Below are positions 35,305-43,210 of a stretch of DNA of 64,000 nt, piece by piece (within the stretch, counting starts at the first letter, position 1; every line of letters begins with the position of its first letter). This stretch comes from Dechloromonas sp. TW-R-39-2 (GTDB lineage Bacteria > Pseudomonadota > Gammaproteobacteria > Burkholderiales > Rhodocyclaceae). The notes beneath the pieces are model-generated. The model was not told the origin of the DNA. It made no database searches and saw only the letters and a list, made by a program, of their open reading frames with translations. A program made the position numbers and the translations under genes. The stretch spans positions 3,256,501-3,320,500 of the forward strand of contig NZ_CP045202.1 of NCBI RefSeq assembly GCF_016864195.1, read 5' to 3'.

Positions 35305-35476
35305 GAGCTTCAACACCCTCGGCAGACACCTGAACTTCAGCTTGAGCATGGTCGTCCATCAACAGGACGTGCTCGCACTCGGGACAAACCAGGCACACGC
35401 GATCACCGAGCGTTGCCGTTTCCAAATCAGCGGCGTTCAGTGGGGAATGACAAAACGGGCAGACGATACGAATCAT
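35297..35476 (-). CDS. Small double-CxxC zinc-finger protein
   Basis: 59 residues from the ATG at 35476 to the TGA at 35297. It has two CxxC pairs, IVCPFCHS and LVCPECEH, forming a probable zinc ribbon, then an acidic tail (MDDHAQAEVQV). It is the first gene after the LexA box and overlaps umuD by 8 nt, so it should be SOS-induced with polymerase V. No known member of the umu operon has this shape as far as I recall. Confidence 0.7.
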   Translation of the reverse strand: MIRIVCPFCHSPLNAADLETATLGDRVCLVCPECEHVLLMDDHAQAEVQVSAEGVEAHA

Positions 35477-35492
35477 GGCGGCCTCCTCTTAA

Positions 35493-35512
35493 TACTGTAT
35501 TTTTATACAGCA
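35493..35512. promoter_or_regulatory. LexA (SOS) box
   Basis: TACTGTATTTTTATACAGCA matches the LexA consensus CTG-N10-CAG perfectly and lies 17 bp before the first ATG of the umu operon. A half-match (TACTGTAT) occurs at 35528-35535. Confidence 0.9.
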
Positions 35513-35580
35513 TTCAAAAGAGGGCAATACTGTATGCGAACGAGCTAATCACTCACAGTATTTGTTAGGCAAAATCTCCC

Positions 35581-36045
35581 CTAACCTCTGACAATCCGCA
35601 CAATTTTAGAAGTAGCACCCTCCCTCCAGACTCGATTGGAGTATCCGTCGCTAGGTTCTTCCTCCCACGCACCCTCATCCTTAAGCCATCTAATGGCAAA
35701 CGGGTTTCCCTTCGAGGCAAATCGCTCCAACGACGAGCGTACCCCTGCGTAGTCCTGGTCTGCTCGATGCAAACGCCGAAGCTGAGTCTCGACAAGGCGA
35801 CAGTGTATGTAGCGAAGCCAAACCGTCTCAAGATCGTTTTCAGAAACTGCTTCACCTCTGCAAACACTGACGAAATGCTGCTCAAACTCATTTTTCGGAG
35901 CCAACTTCGCGTTATGCAGTGCGCGGAGCCAAGGACCATATTTTTTCAGCTTCTCCCTATCTCCATCTGAAAATTCGCAGCCTGCCTTAATGCGTGTCCA
36001 ACATTTTTTGTATTTCTCTGGCCGTTTTGGATTAACGAATTTCAC
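35581..36045 (-). CDS. DUF413 (MaoP-like) protein
   Basis: 154 residues. The N-terminal 80 residues fit DUF413: FSDGDREKLKKYGPWLRAL then FEQHFVSVCRGEAVSENDLE and VWLRYI. E. coli MaoP of this family organises the Ori macrodomain, but most members are uncharacterised. The C-terminal half (RVWREGATSKIVRIVRG at the end) is extra. It lies 39 bp after the IHF-like gene. Confidence 0.7.
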   Translation of the reverse strand: MKFVNPKRPEKYKKCWTRIKAGCEFSDGDREKLKKYGPWLRALHNAKLAPKNEFEQHFVSVCRGEAVSENDLETVWLRYIHCRLVETQLRRLHRADQDYAGVRSSLERFASKGNPFAIRWLKDEGAWEEEPSDGYSNRVWREGATSKIVRIVRG

Positions 36046-36084
36046 AACCTGCTCCCCCTATTGATGAGCCAATCCCAAGGCTGC

Positions 36085-36390
36085 CTACCTCAGTAAAGCA
36101 CCGGAAGTTTGCGAGGTATCAACCAAGTCACGCAACTCCTTCCCCGCTTTAAAGTGCGGTACGAATTTGCCACGGACAGCTACCTTTTCACCAGTCTTAG
36201 GGTTTCTGCCTGTGCGCGGAGGTCGATAGTTCAAGGCAAATGAGCCAAAACCACGAATTTCGACGCGATTTCCTGCAGCTAATGCCGTCGCAATCGCGCC
36301 AAGAATCTCGGTCACGGCCATTTCAGCATCTTTCTGCATCAGTTGTGGGAAACGCTGGGCCAGCGCAGCATTCAGTTCGGATCGGGTCAT
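36085..36390 (-). CDS. Integration host factor beta-like protein
   Basis: 101 residues of the HU/IHF fold: [17 protein letters not shown], then [20 protein letters not shown] with the DNA-bending Pro arm, [26 protein letters not shown]. The wording is that of IHF-beta rather than HU. It is a second, island-borne copy in all likelihood, and could assist the integrase or reshape host chromatin. Confidence 0.92.
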   Translation of the reverse strand: MTRSELNAALAQRFPQLMQKDAEMAVTEILGAIATALAAGNRVEIRGFGSFALNYRPPRTGRNPKTGEKVAVRGKFVPHFKAGKELRDLVDTSQTSGALLR

Positions 36391-36581
36391 CCTTAAATTT
36401 TACTTTAGCCCTTCATGGTCGGATCATCACGGTGAGAAATCGCAGGCCGCAGACCACCGTACAGCAGCAGGCGGATCTAAGTTTCCGAGCAGACACCAGC
36501 GTCATCCCTTCTATGCCTTAAGTGAAGTCTAAAGTTGCGAAAATGCAGGGAGGGTAATGTTGTAAACTGCATCGTCCCGTT

Positions 36582-37661
36582 ATGTCGACGGAGTTTATTG
36601 TTGGAGAACACGCTGTGCGACTTGAGCCTAATTCATATTCCATCGCTGAAATTCGAGACATGCTTGCCCGTCGCGAGCTTGTAGTTAACCGGAATTATCA
36701 GCGCGGTTCAGGTCTATGGCCTTCGACGGCTCGAAGTTATTTTATTGATACGATTCTGACGGGTTTCCCGTTCCCAAAATTGTATTTTTATGAGCAGCTT
36801 GATTCCCGTAAGAAGGTTATCAAGGAAATAGTTGATGGTCAGCAGCGTATAACTTCGATCATCGACTTCCTTCAGGACAAGTTCAAGCTGACATCTGTTT
36901 CGGAGAAATATGCAGGACACTGCTTTTCCGATTTGGATGAGGATGTGCAAGATGAATTTCTAATGGCAAAAGTTCCGGCAGACATCATCAGAAATGCGGG
37001 TGAAGCCGAAATTCTTGAAATGTTTCGGCGAATGAATGCTTATACCTTGCCGTTGAATGAGGCAGAGAAACGCCACTCAATATATATGGGTAATTTCAAG
37101 TGGTTTGTGAACTCTGTTTTAGATCGAATATCGCCGACGATTCTTTCCTTCGGCATTTTGACAAACCGCCAACTCGTTCGCATGGAAGATTCAGAATTGG
37201 TTGCTGACATGGTGTTGGCGCTGGAGCAAGGTGTTGTTAGCACCAGTAATGCGAAGCTGAACAAGCTGTACGAGAAGTATGACAAATCGTTTGATAAAAC
37301 AGATGTCTACATGCAGTACTTGGATGAGGTTTTCTCATTCATTGGGACTAGTCTAGGAGAGCTTCGTGGAACCTTCCTCTTCAAGTCCTATATCGTTCAT
37401 TCTCTCTTCTGTGCGCTGATACACAACAAGTATGGAATCCCCGGCTTCGAGGAGTCGACTGGATTGCCGCCGATTGGGCAGTTCGTATTGAACATTGATG
37501 ACGCTCGCCAGCAATTACAGGCGCTCGCTATGGCTCACGAGGGGAAAGAAATTGATGGCCCATTCCGCGACTATGTATTAGCCACACAAGCAACAACGCG
37601 GGAAAATTCTCGCATGGTGCGTGTGAGGATGTTGGTTCAGGCTTTGCGCGGCCAGCTTTAA
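36582..37661 (+). CDS. DUF262 protein (GmrS/ParB-like fold)
   Basis: 359 residues with a DUF262 domain: NRNYQRGSGLWPSTARSYFI, GFPFPKLYFYEQ, and the nucleotide-binding signature EIVDGQQRITSII. No C-terminal HNH (DUF1524) nuclease follows, so this is the short form. DUF262 proteins include the GmrSD modified-DNA nucleases and other defence proteins. It is 23 bp before a HEPN-like gene. Confidence 0.85.
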   Translation: MSTEFIVGEHAVRLEPNSYSIAEIRDMLARRELVVNRNYQRGSGLWPSTARSYFIDTILTGFPFPKLYFYEQLDSRKKVIKEIVDGQQRITSIIDFLQDKFKLTSVSEKYAGHCFSDLDEDVQDEFLMAKVPADIIRNAGEAEILEMFRRMNAYTLPLNEAEKRHSIYMGNFKWFVNSVLDRISPTILSFGILTNRQLVRMEDSELVADMVLALEQGVVSTSNAKLNKLYEKYDKSFDKTDVYMQYLDEVFSFIGTSLGELRGTFLFKSYIVHSLFCALIHNKYGIPGFEESTGLPPIGQFVLNIDDARQQLQALAMAHEGKEIDGPFRDYVLATQATTRENSRMVRVRMLVQALRGQL

Positions 37662-37684
37662 TTTTGTTTGGTTAGTGCCTGGCT

Positions 37685-38335
37685 ATGAATCTTGAACAAA
37701 TCGAAAAGAAGCTATTGGCGCGACTGGAGCGCATTGGGGAACATGTTTTAAATTTTGCGGTTTCTGCTGATCTCAACCGGACAGGCGAGAAAGAGTGGAT
37801 GCATCTAGAAGGTTTGGTTTCTTCGCTATGGCAATCATGGGGGCATTTTTGTCGTGACGTTGTTATGTTTTCGGCTACAGGTTGTACAACGGCATCAGGC
37901 AACGTTCTCGCTCCCTCTGTTGCACCCGCTAGGTGGGAGCGTGTTTCCTACATCGCTAAACAGACAAGAGGCAGTGGAAGTCCAATCCTGGCGGGGAGAA
38001 CCAATTCCACACTACGCCTTGAACCAACTTGGGGGGATGTTGGCGTACTGGCGACAGTGATACCGGCTGCAAACCCTGTCAATAGAAGCCAACTTCTCTC
38101 AGCATTTGGTCTTGGAGTACAGGTAAGTCACCTGCAGACAGTTCGTAACGCTGCTGCTCATCGGAATGGTGAGACGATGCGGAATGTATTGGCTATAGCT
38201 CACCTATATAACCTTCCTCGCCCACCTCGTCATCCAATCGAAGCTTTGTACTGGGTGGATGTTGCGTCAGGCGACTACGCAATTGAGGCATGGGCGGACG
38301 AAATGCGGAAGATTGCTAGTGTTGCGGTTCAGTAG
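37685..38335 (+). CDS. HEPN-like protein paired with DUF262
   Basis: 216 residues, mostly helical. Near residue 158 it reads VRNAAAHRN, which fits the R-x4-H ribonuclease motif of HEPN domains at the end of a helix. The gene follows DUF262 by 23 bp on the same strand. I infer a two-gene abortive-infection type unit, but the HEPN call rests mainly on this one motif. Confidence 0.5.
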   Translation: MNLEQIEKKLLARLERIGEHVLNFAVSADLNRTGEKEWMHLEGLVSSLWQSWGHFCRDVVMFSATGCTTASGNVLAPSVAPARWERVSYIAKQTRGSGSPILAGRTNSTLRLEPTWGDVGVLATVIPAANPVNRSQLLSAFGLGVQVSHLQTVRNAAAHRNGETMRNVLAIAHLYNLPRPPRHPIEALYWVDVASGDYAIEAWADEMRKIASVAVQ

Positions 38336-38433
38336 CGGGCGTGTCCGGAATCCTGCGGAAAGCAGTCATTAGAAATCGTATTAAGGAAATACCGCTATGG
38401 ACGACAAGCTTGGAATTGCCTGTCAGGTCGGTA

Positions 38434-39705
38434 TCAAAGTGAACCAGTCATTCCAGTGACGGCAGTAGATGCTTGAATTTCAGCAAAAGCTATTTGCTCA
38501 GCGGCATGACGCTCGTAGCCTGCATCGAACTCCAGAATTCCTGCCCGTTCATCGAATGCTTCTTGAAGTACGGGGTCTTGAAAAAACACAGGTAATGGAC
38601 GTTCCGGCAGCGGTATTGTCCTTTCCTTGGCTACTGCCAGTGGCGTCGGCTTCGAGCCCCAGAATGAACCAACCAGTCGCTGCTGTACCCTCTCACATAG
38701 CTGATCGAAGAAATTTTCGGTTTCGGCATCTCTGAAAAACTCCCAGCATCTGGCTTTAGGGTTGAAGCGCCCTCCATGCTCACGTGCAAGCGATTTAGTT
38801 GCTGCAAAAACCTCATCTGATGCGTACCCATGCACCTTCAGCGAAACACGCTCGAAGTTCCTGCCGATACGAACAGTACAACCACCAACAGGAATCTTCA
38901 GGGCATCAATGTCGCGCACTCGGCGAAGGAACTCCTCCCTGCGCTTTTGGGCTGCTTCTGCCGCTTCGAGTTGAGCCAACAGGATCGTTTCCTCTGCCAG
39001 CCTTCTGGCGCGAACATCAGCCTCAATCTCCTGCAGTGCTCGAATTGCCTCCCGGTCTGCAGCGTGACAAAGCCAGGAGGTGTAGTCCGCAGTATCGAAC
39101 AGGCGAACTTCAAGGGCGCTCAGTATTTGATCCTGGGGCAGCAAACCAATGTCGTTTACGTCGATTTCGAGTACTGAATACCCTTGCACCTCCAACCAAG
39201 CGGCCTTTTCAGGCTCAACGGCGTGAGTGTTGAGCACTTCTATTGCCAGTGGCAAGCCGTTTAGTGTCGCAAGCACATCTGGTCGGAAAGTCGTACCTGG
39301 CTCTGCTGGAATGGTGATTGTTTTCTCAACTTGGCAATCTTCCAAGGGATGCAACCCCGGCTGCTGCACATCGGTGCAAATAGTCTCCGACCAAACTCTT
39401 CGCTTTCCATGGATTTCCTTCGATTTCTCCCTGTGAGGAAGATAAATTGAGCCACGCTCAGCGATTAATTGTTTTGCCATGTAGTGAATCGCCGCCTCAG
39501 CAGCAACCTGGCACTGGGTTTCGCTATCGTGAGCAAAGTGCCAAATTCGGATTTCGCCCTGTCGCGCTTGAAGCCGTGTTCCACAGGCAATACAAACACA
39601 GTCACAGCCACGACCATTCGCCACCTCGCGGGCTGTAACCATTCGCTGCGTCGGCACGTGCCAACCAAATGGAATAACATGCTTGCCGTTGCTTTCTTTG
39701 CTCAT
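38434..39705 (-). CDS. CoiA-like nuclease-family protein
   Basis: 423 residues from the ATG at 39705, nine bases after AGGAGG. The N-terminus has a zinc-finger-like CVCIACGTRLQARQGEIRI and WHFAH, the hallmark of CoiA-type proteins. Near 145-165 TFRPDVLATLNGLPLAIEVL shows the PD-(D/E)XK core with Glu but no following Lys. A charged coiled-coil (about 215-265) and a C-terminal domain of unknown fold follow. CoiA promotes recombination in competence; here the role is unknown. Confidence 0.7.
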   Translation of the reverse strand: MSKESNGKHVIPFGWHVPTQRMVTAREVANGRGCDCVCIACGTRLQARQGEIRIWHFAHDSETQCQVAAEAAIHYMAKQLIAERGSIYLPHREKSKEIHGKRRVWSETICTDVQQPGLHPLEDCQVEKTITIPAEPGTTFRPDVLATLNGLPLAIEVLNTHAVEPEKAAWLEVQGYSVLEIDVNDIGLLPQDQILSALEVRLFDTADYTSWLCHAADREAIRALQEIEADVRARRLAEETILLAQLEAAEAAQKRREEFLRRVRDIDALKIPVGGCTVRIGRNFERVSLKVHGYASDEVFAATKSLAREHGGRFNPKARCWEFFRDAETENFFDQLCERVQQRLVGSFWGSKPTPLAVAKERTIPLPERPLPVFFQDPVLQEAFDERAGILEFDAGYERHAAEQIAFAEIQASTAVTGMTGSL

Positions 39706-39793
39706 TCTGCTCAACCTCCTGATGTAACAGGGGCCAAGCTAGGCTTGAGCAGCGTATTTCTGCAGTCAGAAAGGGTAAGTTGAGGGTCAGTTT

Positions 39794-40819
39794 ATGGTGA
39801 GTAATAACCTTACAGATCAATTGATTGATGAAAATTCTGATGATGAGAATATCAGCCATCTCAAGCAACTCGCCGAAATACTAATCGCAGCGATCCCGGA
39901 AGATAGGCGGCAGATTTGGGCAGGCAAGATCATGGTTTACCTAGCTCAGGAGGCCCTTCGTTCTGCATCCCAGGAAAACAGATCACTGCGAGTCAGCACC
40001 AAGGCAATCCATACCGATCTGGCTGGCAATCCAAACCTGGAGCCATCTCAATGGCTAAGTCCAATCTGGAAAGAGATAGAAACCCGTTATCTGCCTGAGA
40101 TCGAGCCTGTTCTCATCGAATTGAGCCGGAAAGCGGGGCTGGATACCTACCCCATCGTGCAGAAGGAGAATGGCAAACCGGCGTATTACCGATTGGCATC
40201 CCGGCCATTACCCGGTACCCCAGGCAATGAAATGACTCAGACCATGCCTGCGCTCCTTCCTCAGGCTGGTGGTATTTATTACAAGCGCGACTTGTCACTG
40301 AAACTTTCCACCTTCGGCCAGTTTCTTTTTGCTGACGGTCTGAAATGGACGCCCTCGAAGCGGTATGGCTACCTCACGTGGCAGCTCCTATTCCTGATTT
40401 TCGCCGTTTGCTTTGAATTCTTGATATGGCTGGTGCTTTGGTATCGGACGCAGCCTATAACCGGCCAAGACCTGTTGCTCTTTGCCCTCGGGATTGGCTT
40501 TCCTTGGGTTGCTCACCGCTACTTCAGCGGTATTTTTCAGCTATTCGAGGATCGAATCGTGATTGCACCCGACTGGGCACTAGCCTGGAAGGAGTTCGGG
40601 GCGACCATCGAAATCAACCGAGCCAGAGACACCGATACACCGAGTACGATTCATGTCAGCCGATATTCTGCGACATGCCCAGTCTGTGGATGGATGGTCA
40701 AGCTGGAGCGGGGAGAAACTACCCATCCCAAGCGGATCGTCGGACGTTGCGAAGAAAACCCGCGAGAACATGTGTTTTCGTTTGATCGTGCGACCAAGCA
40801 AGGAGTGCGTTTGGTATGA
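39794..40819 (+). CDS. Two-span membrane protein with zinc-ribbon-like tail
   Basis: 341 residues. A soluble N-terminal region (about 1-190) precedes two membrane helices (WQLLFLIFAVCFEFLIWLVL; LLLFALGIGFPWVAHRYF), then a possible small beta domain (FQLFEDRIVIAPDW) and a Cys-containing end (CPVCGWMVKLERG ... RCEEN). No family recognised. Divergent from the CoiA-like gene and 108 bp before the methylase gene. Confidence 0.6.
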   Translation: MVSNNLTDQLIDENSDDENISHLKQLAEILIAAIPEDRRQIWAGKIMVYLAQEALRSASQENRSLRVSTKAIHTDLAGNPNLEPSQWLSPIWKEIETRYLPEIEPVLIELSRKAGLDTYPIVQKENGKPAYYRLASRPLPGTPGNEMTQTMPALLPQAGGIYYKRDLSLKLSTFGQFLFADGLKWTPSKRYGYLTWQLLFLIFAVCFEFLIWLVLWYRTQPITGQDLLLFALGIGFPWVAHRYFSGIFQLFEDRIVIAPDWALAWKEFGATIEINRARDTDTPSTIHVSRYSATCPVCGWMVKLERGETTHPKRIVGRCEENPREHVFSFDRATKQGVRLV

Positions 40820-40927
40820 AGACAGTTACGCTGTGCCGTTCAACACAGGAATTCGTCATATTTAGGCCAGAAATCGCCTTGAAACACATGAAAACCTCAT
40901 GCGTCATCTACAATTGCTGCTCTTCGG

Positions 40928-43207
40928 GTGACTGCACCTGAACAAGATGCCCTTATCTCGCGGCCAGTACTGTCCTGTCCTTCGCCAGAACGCAGAAGAA
41001 GTGAACTGGACGCTGCAAACTCAAGAAAAAACGAAGGCAAAAAGCCTCGCAAGAACGTATTTGGAGCCGTTGTGTCACGACTAACAGACCTTATCGCGCA
41101 GGCGAAAGCCAAAGACCCCCTGCTTGGTGCCGACCTAGATCGTGAGTTCAAGGTGCTATCGTCCCGCCTACCATTCGGTTTGAACTTCGAGCGCCATAGC
41201 CCGGAAGCGGTCGAGCTTCCTCAACGTCCGATCCGCAAGGGTGACAAGGTACGAGTTCTGCCCGAACGCGTTTCAACAAAGAAGGGCGATCAACGCCTAT
41301 GGCAAGTGAAGGCCATCCATAAATTAGATGGTGGCAAGGTCGCCGACCTCGAATTGTTGGGTGCAGCAGAAGCAGAAACAAAAACCGAGAGACTGGCTGA
41401 TTTAGTCGTAGTTTCGGAGTTTCGGGATACCATTTATCCTGGATTGGTAAGTACGGGCAGGGTTGAGCGTGGTGGCGATAAGCCGTTCCATACCGTCATC
41501 AACGGAGAGAATTACCACGTCCTCAAAGCATTGACTTACACCCACCGCGGCAAGGTGGATGCAATCTACATCGACCCACCGTACAACACAGGCGCAAAGG
41601 ATTGGAAATACAACAACGATTACGTTGAAGGTGACGACCTCTACCGGCACAGTAAATGGCTGGCGATGATGGAGCGACGTTTGTTGTCGGCCAAACAGTT
41701 ATTGAACCCTGTTGAGTCAGTGTTGATCGTCACCATCGACGAAAAGGAATATCTACGGCTTGGGCTACTTTTGGAACAGATATTCCCAGAAGCAGCAATC
41801 GAGATGATTACGTCCGTAATAAGTGCCAAAGGCGTGGCGCGATTTGGGCAATTCTCCCGCGTTGAGGAATTTATTTACTTTGTGCGGATTGGTAATTGCA
41901 AGGTCCAGCTTGGTGAGCAGAACATGTTGGACGACTCACGGTCAGCAACCGCCCAAATTGGACAAGAAATTGAATGGCTTGGTCTACGACGGCGTGAACC
42001 GACAGCCAAGCGAGGTGCTCGTCCAAACCAGTTCTATCCGATTTTTGTGAATATCGAGTCAGGCCACATCCACTCTATTGGTGAACCAATAGCCGACGAT
42101 ATTGACCGATCACTTATAGCAGCACCGATTGGTACATTTGCTGTCTGGCCTTTGAGGCCCAATGGGGGAGAAGGGCTTTGGGGGATTACCCCAGAAACAG
42201 CTAAACGATACCTTAGAGATGGTTTCATCCGCTCACGCAACCCCAAGCCAGAGAAGGAACAAGCGGCAATTCACTATCTACCGAGTGGGACCGTTAAAGC
42301 TATACAGGACGGGCGAATTGATGTTGTCGGGCGTGATCCAGATGGGGCAGTGCAGGCAATTCACAAGGAACGCAAAGGGGTAATCCCGAAGCGAGTGTGG
42401 AACATGGACTCGCATAATGCAGAAACCGGCGGCTCTCTTATCGTTTCGCGGCTACTCCCTGATCGCCGCTTCCCGTTTCCCAAATCTCTGTATGCAGTAG
42501 AGGACTCTCTACGGTTTTTTGTTGGGGACAAACCCAGTGCCGTCATCCTTGATTTTTTTGCTGGTTCGGGCACCACGGCTCATGCAGTGATGCGTTTGAA
42601 CCGTCAGGATGAGGGGCATCGTCAGTGCATCTCCGTCACCAACAATGAAGTTGCTGCCGATGAGCAGAAGTCCCTCCAAGAGCGCGGTTTCCGACCTGGC
42701 GATCCTGATTGGGAAATGTTGGGCATCTGTGATTACATCACCAAACCCCGCGTTAACGCCGCCATAAGTGGGAAAACCCCAGACGGTCACCCAATAAAGG
42801 GCGATTACAAGTTCACCGATGAATTTCCGATGGCCGAAGGGTTCGCGGAAAATGCCGAATTTTTCACTCTGACTTACGAGACACCAATCGCTGTAAGCCA
42901 CAACCGAGCATTCTCTCGTGTTGCTCCCTTGCTGTGGATGAAAGCTGGTAGTCGTGGTCGGCGCATCGACAAACTTCCCGAATCAGGATGGGAGGTTTCC
43001 GACGCCTATGGTTTGCTGGTAGACGTGGATTTTGCAGCGCCATTTATTTCGGCAGTTACTCAGTCGAATGAGTTGGTAGTGGCATATATCGTCACTGACG
43101 ATGATCGCCGCTTCCAGTCGATTGCCCGTCGCCTGCCTAATGGTGTCGAGCCTGTACGCCTGTATGAGTCTTACCTGACCAACTTCAGTTTTGCCAACGG
43201 GGAATAA
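40928..43207 (+). CDS. Type III-like DNA adenine methyltransferase (Mod)
   Basis: 759 residues, beta-class order: the catalytic IDPPYNTG near residue 219 precedes the SAM site FFAGSGTT near 542. It should methylate adenine and protect the host from the adjacent Res protein. The listed start is GTG at 40928 without a clear ribosome site; a GTG at 41071, preceded by GGAG and beginning SRLTDLIAQAKAKDPLLGAD, is where relatives start and may be the true one. Res follows after 3 bp. Confidence 0.93.
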   Translation: MTAPEQDALISRPVLSCPSPERRRSELDAANSRKNEGKKPRKNVFGAVVSRLTDLIAQAKAKDPLLGADLDREFKVLSSRLPFGLNFERHSPEAVELPQRPIRKGDKVRVLPERVSTKKGDQRLWQVKAIHKLDGGKVADLELLGAAEAETKTERLADLVVVSEFRDTIYPGLVSTGRVERGGDKPFHTVINGENYHVLKALTYTHRGKVDAIYIDPPYNTGAKDWKYNNDYVEGDDLYRHSKWLAMMERRLLSAKQLLNPVESVLIVTIDEKEYLRLGLLLEQIFPEAAIEMITSVISAKGVARFGQFSRVEEFIYFVRIGNCKVQLGEQNMLDDSRSATAQIGQEIEWLGLRRREPTAKRGARPNQFYPIFVNIESGHIHSIGEPIADDIDRSLIAAPIGTFAVWPLRPNGGEGLWGITPETAKRYLRDGFIRSRNPKPEKEQAAIHYLPSGTVKAIQDGRIDVVGRDPDGAVQAIHKERKGVIPKRVWNMDSHNAETGGSLIVSRLLPDRRFPFPKSLYAVEDSLRFFVGDKPSAVILDFFAGSGTTAHAVMRLNRQDEGHRQCISVTNNEVAADEQKSLQERGFRPGDPDWEMLGICDYITKPRVNAAISGKTPDGHPIKGDYKFTDEFPMAEGFAENAEFFTLTYETPIAVSHNRAFSRVAPLLWMKAGSRGRRIDKLPESGWEVSDAYGLLVDVDFAAPFISAVTQSNELVVAYIVTDDDRRFQSIARRLPNGVEPVRLYESYLTNFSFANGE

Positions 43208-43210
43208 GGG

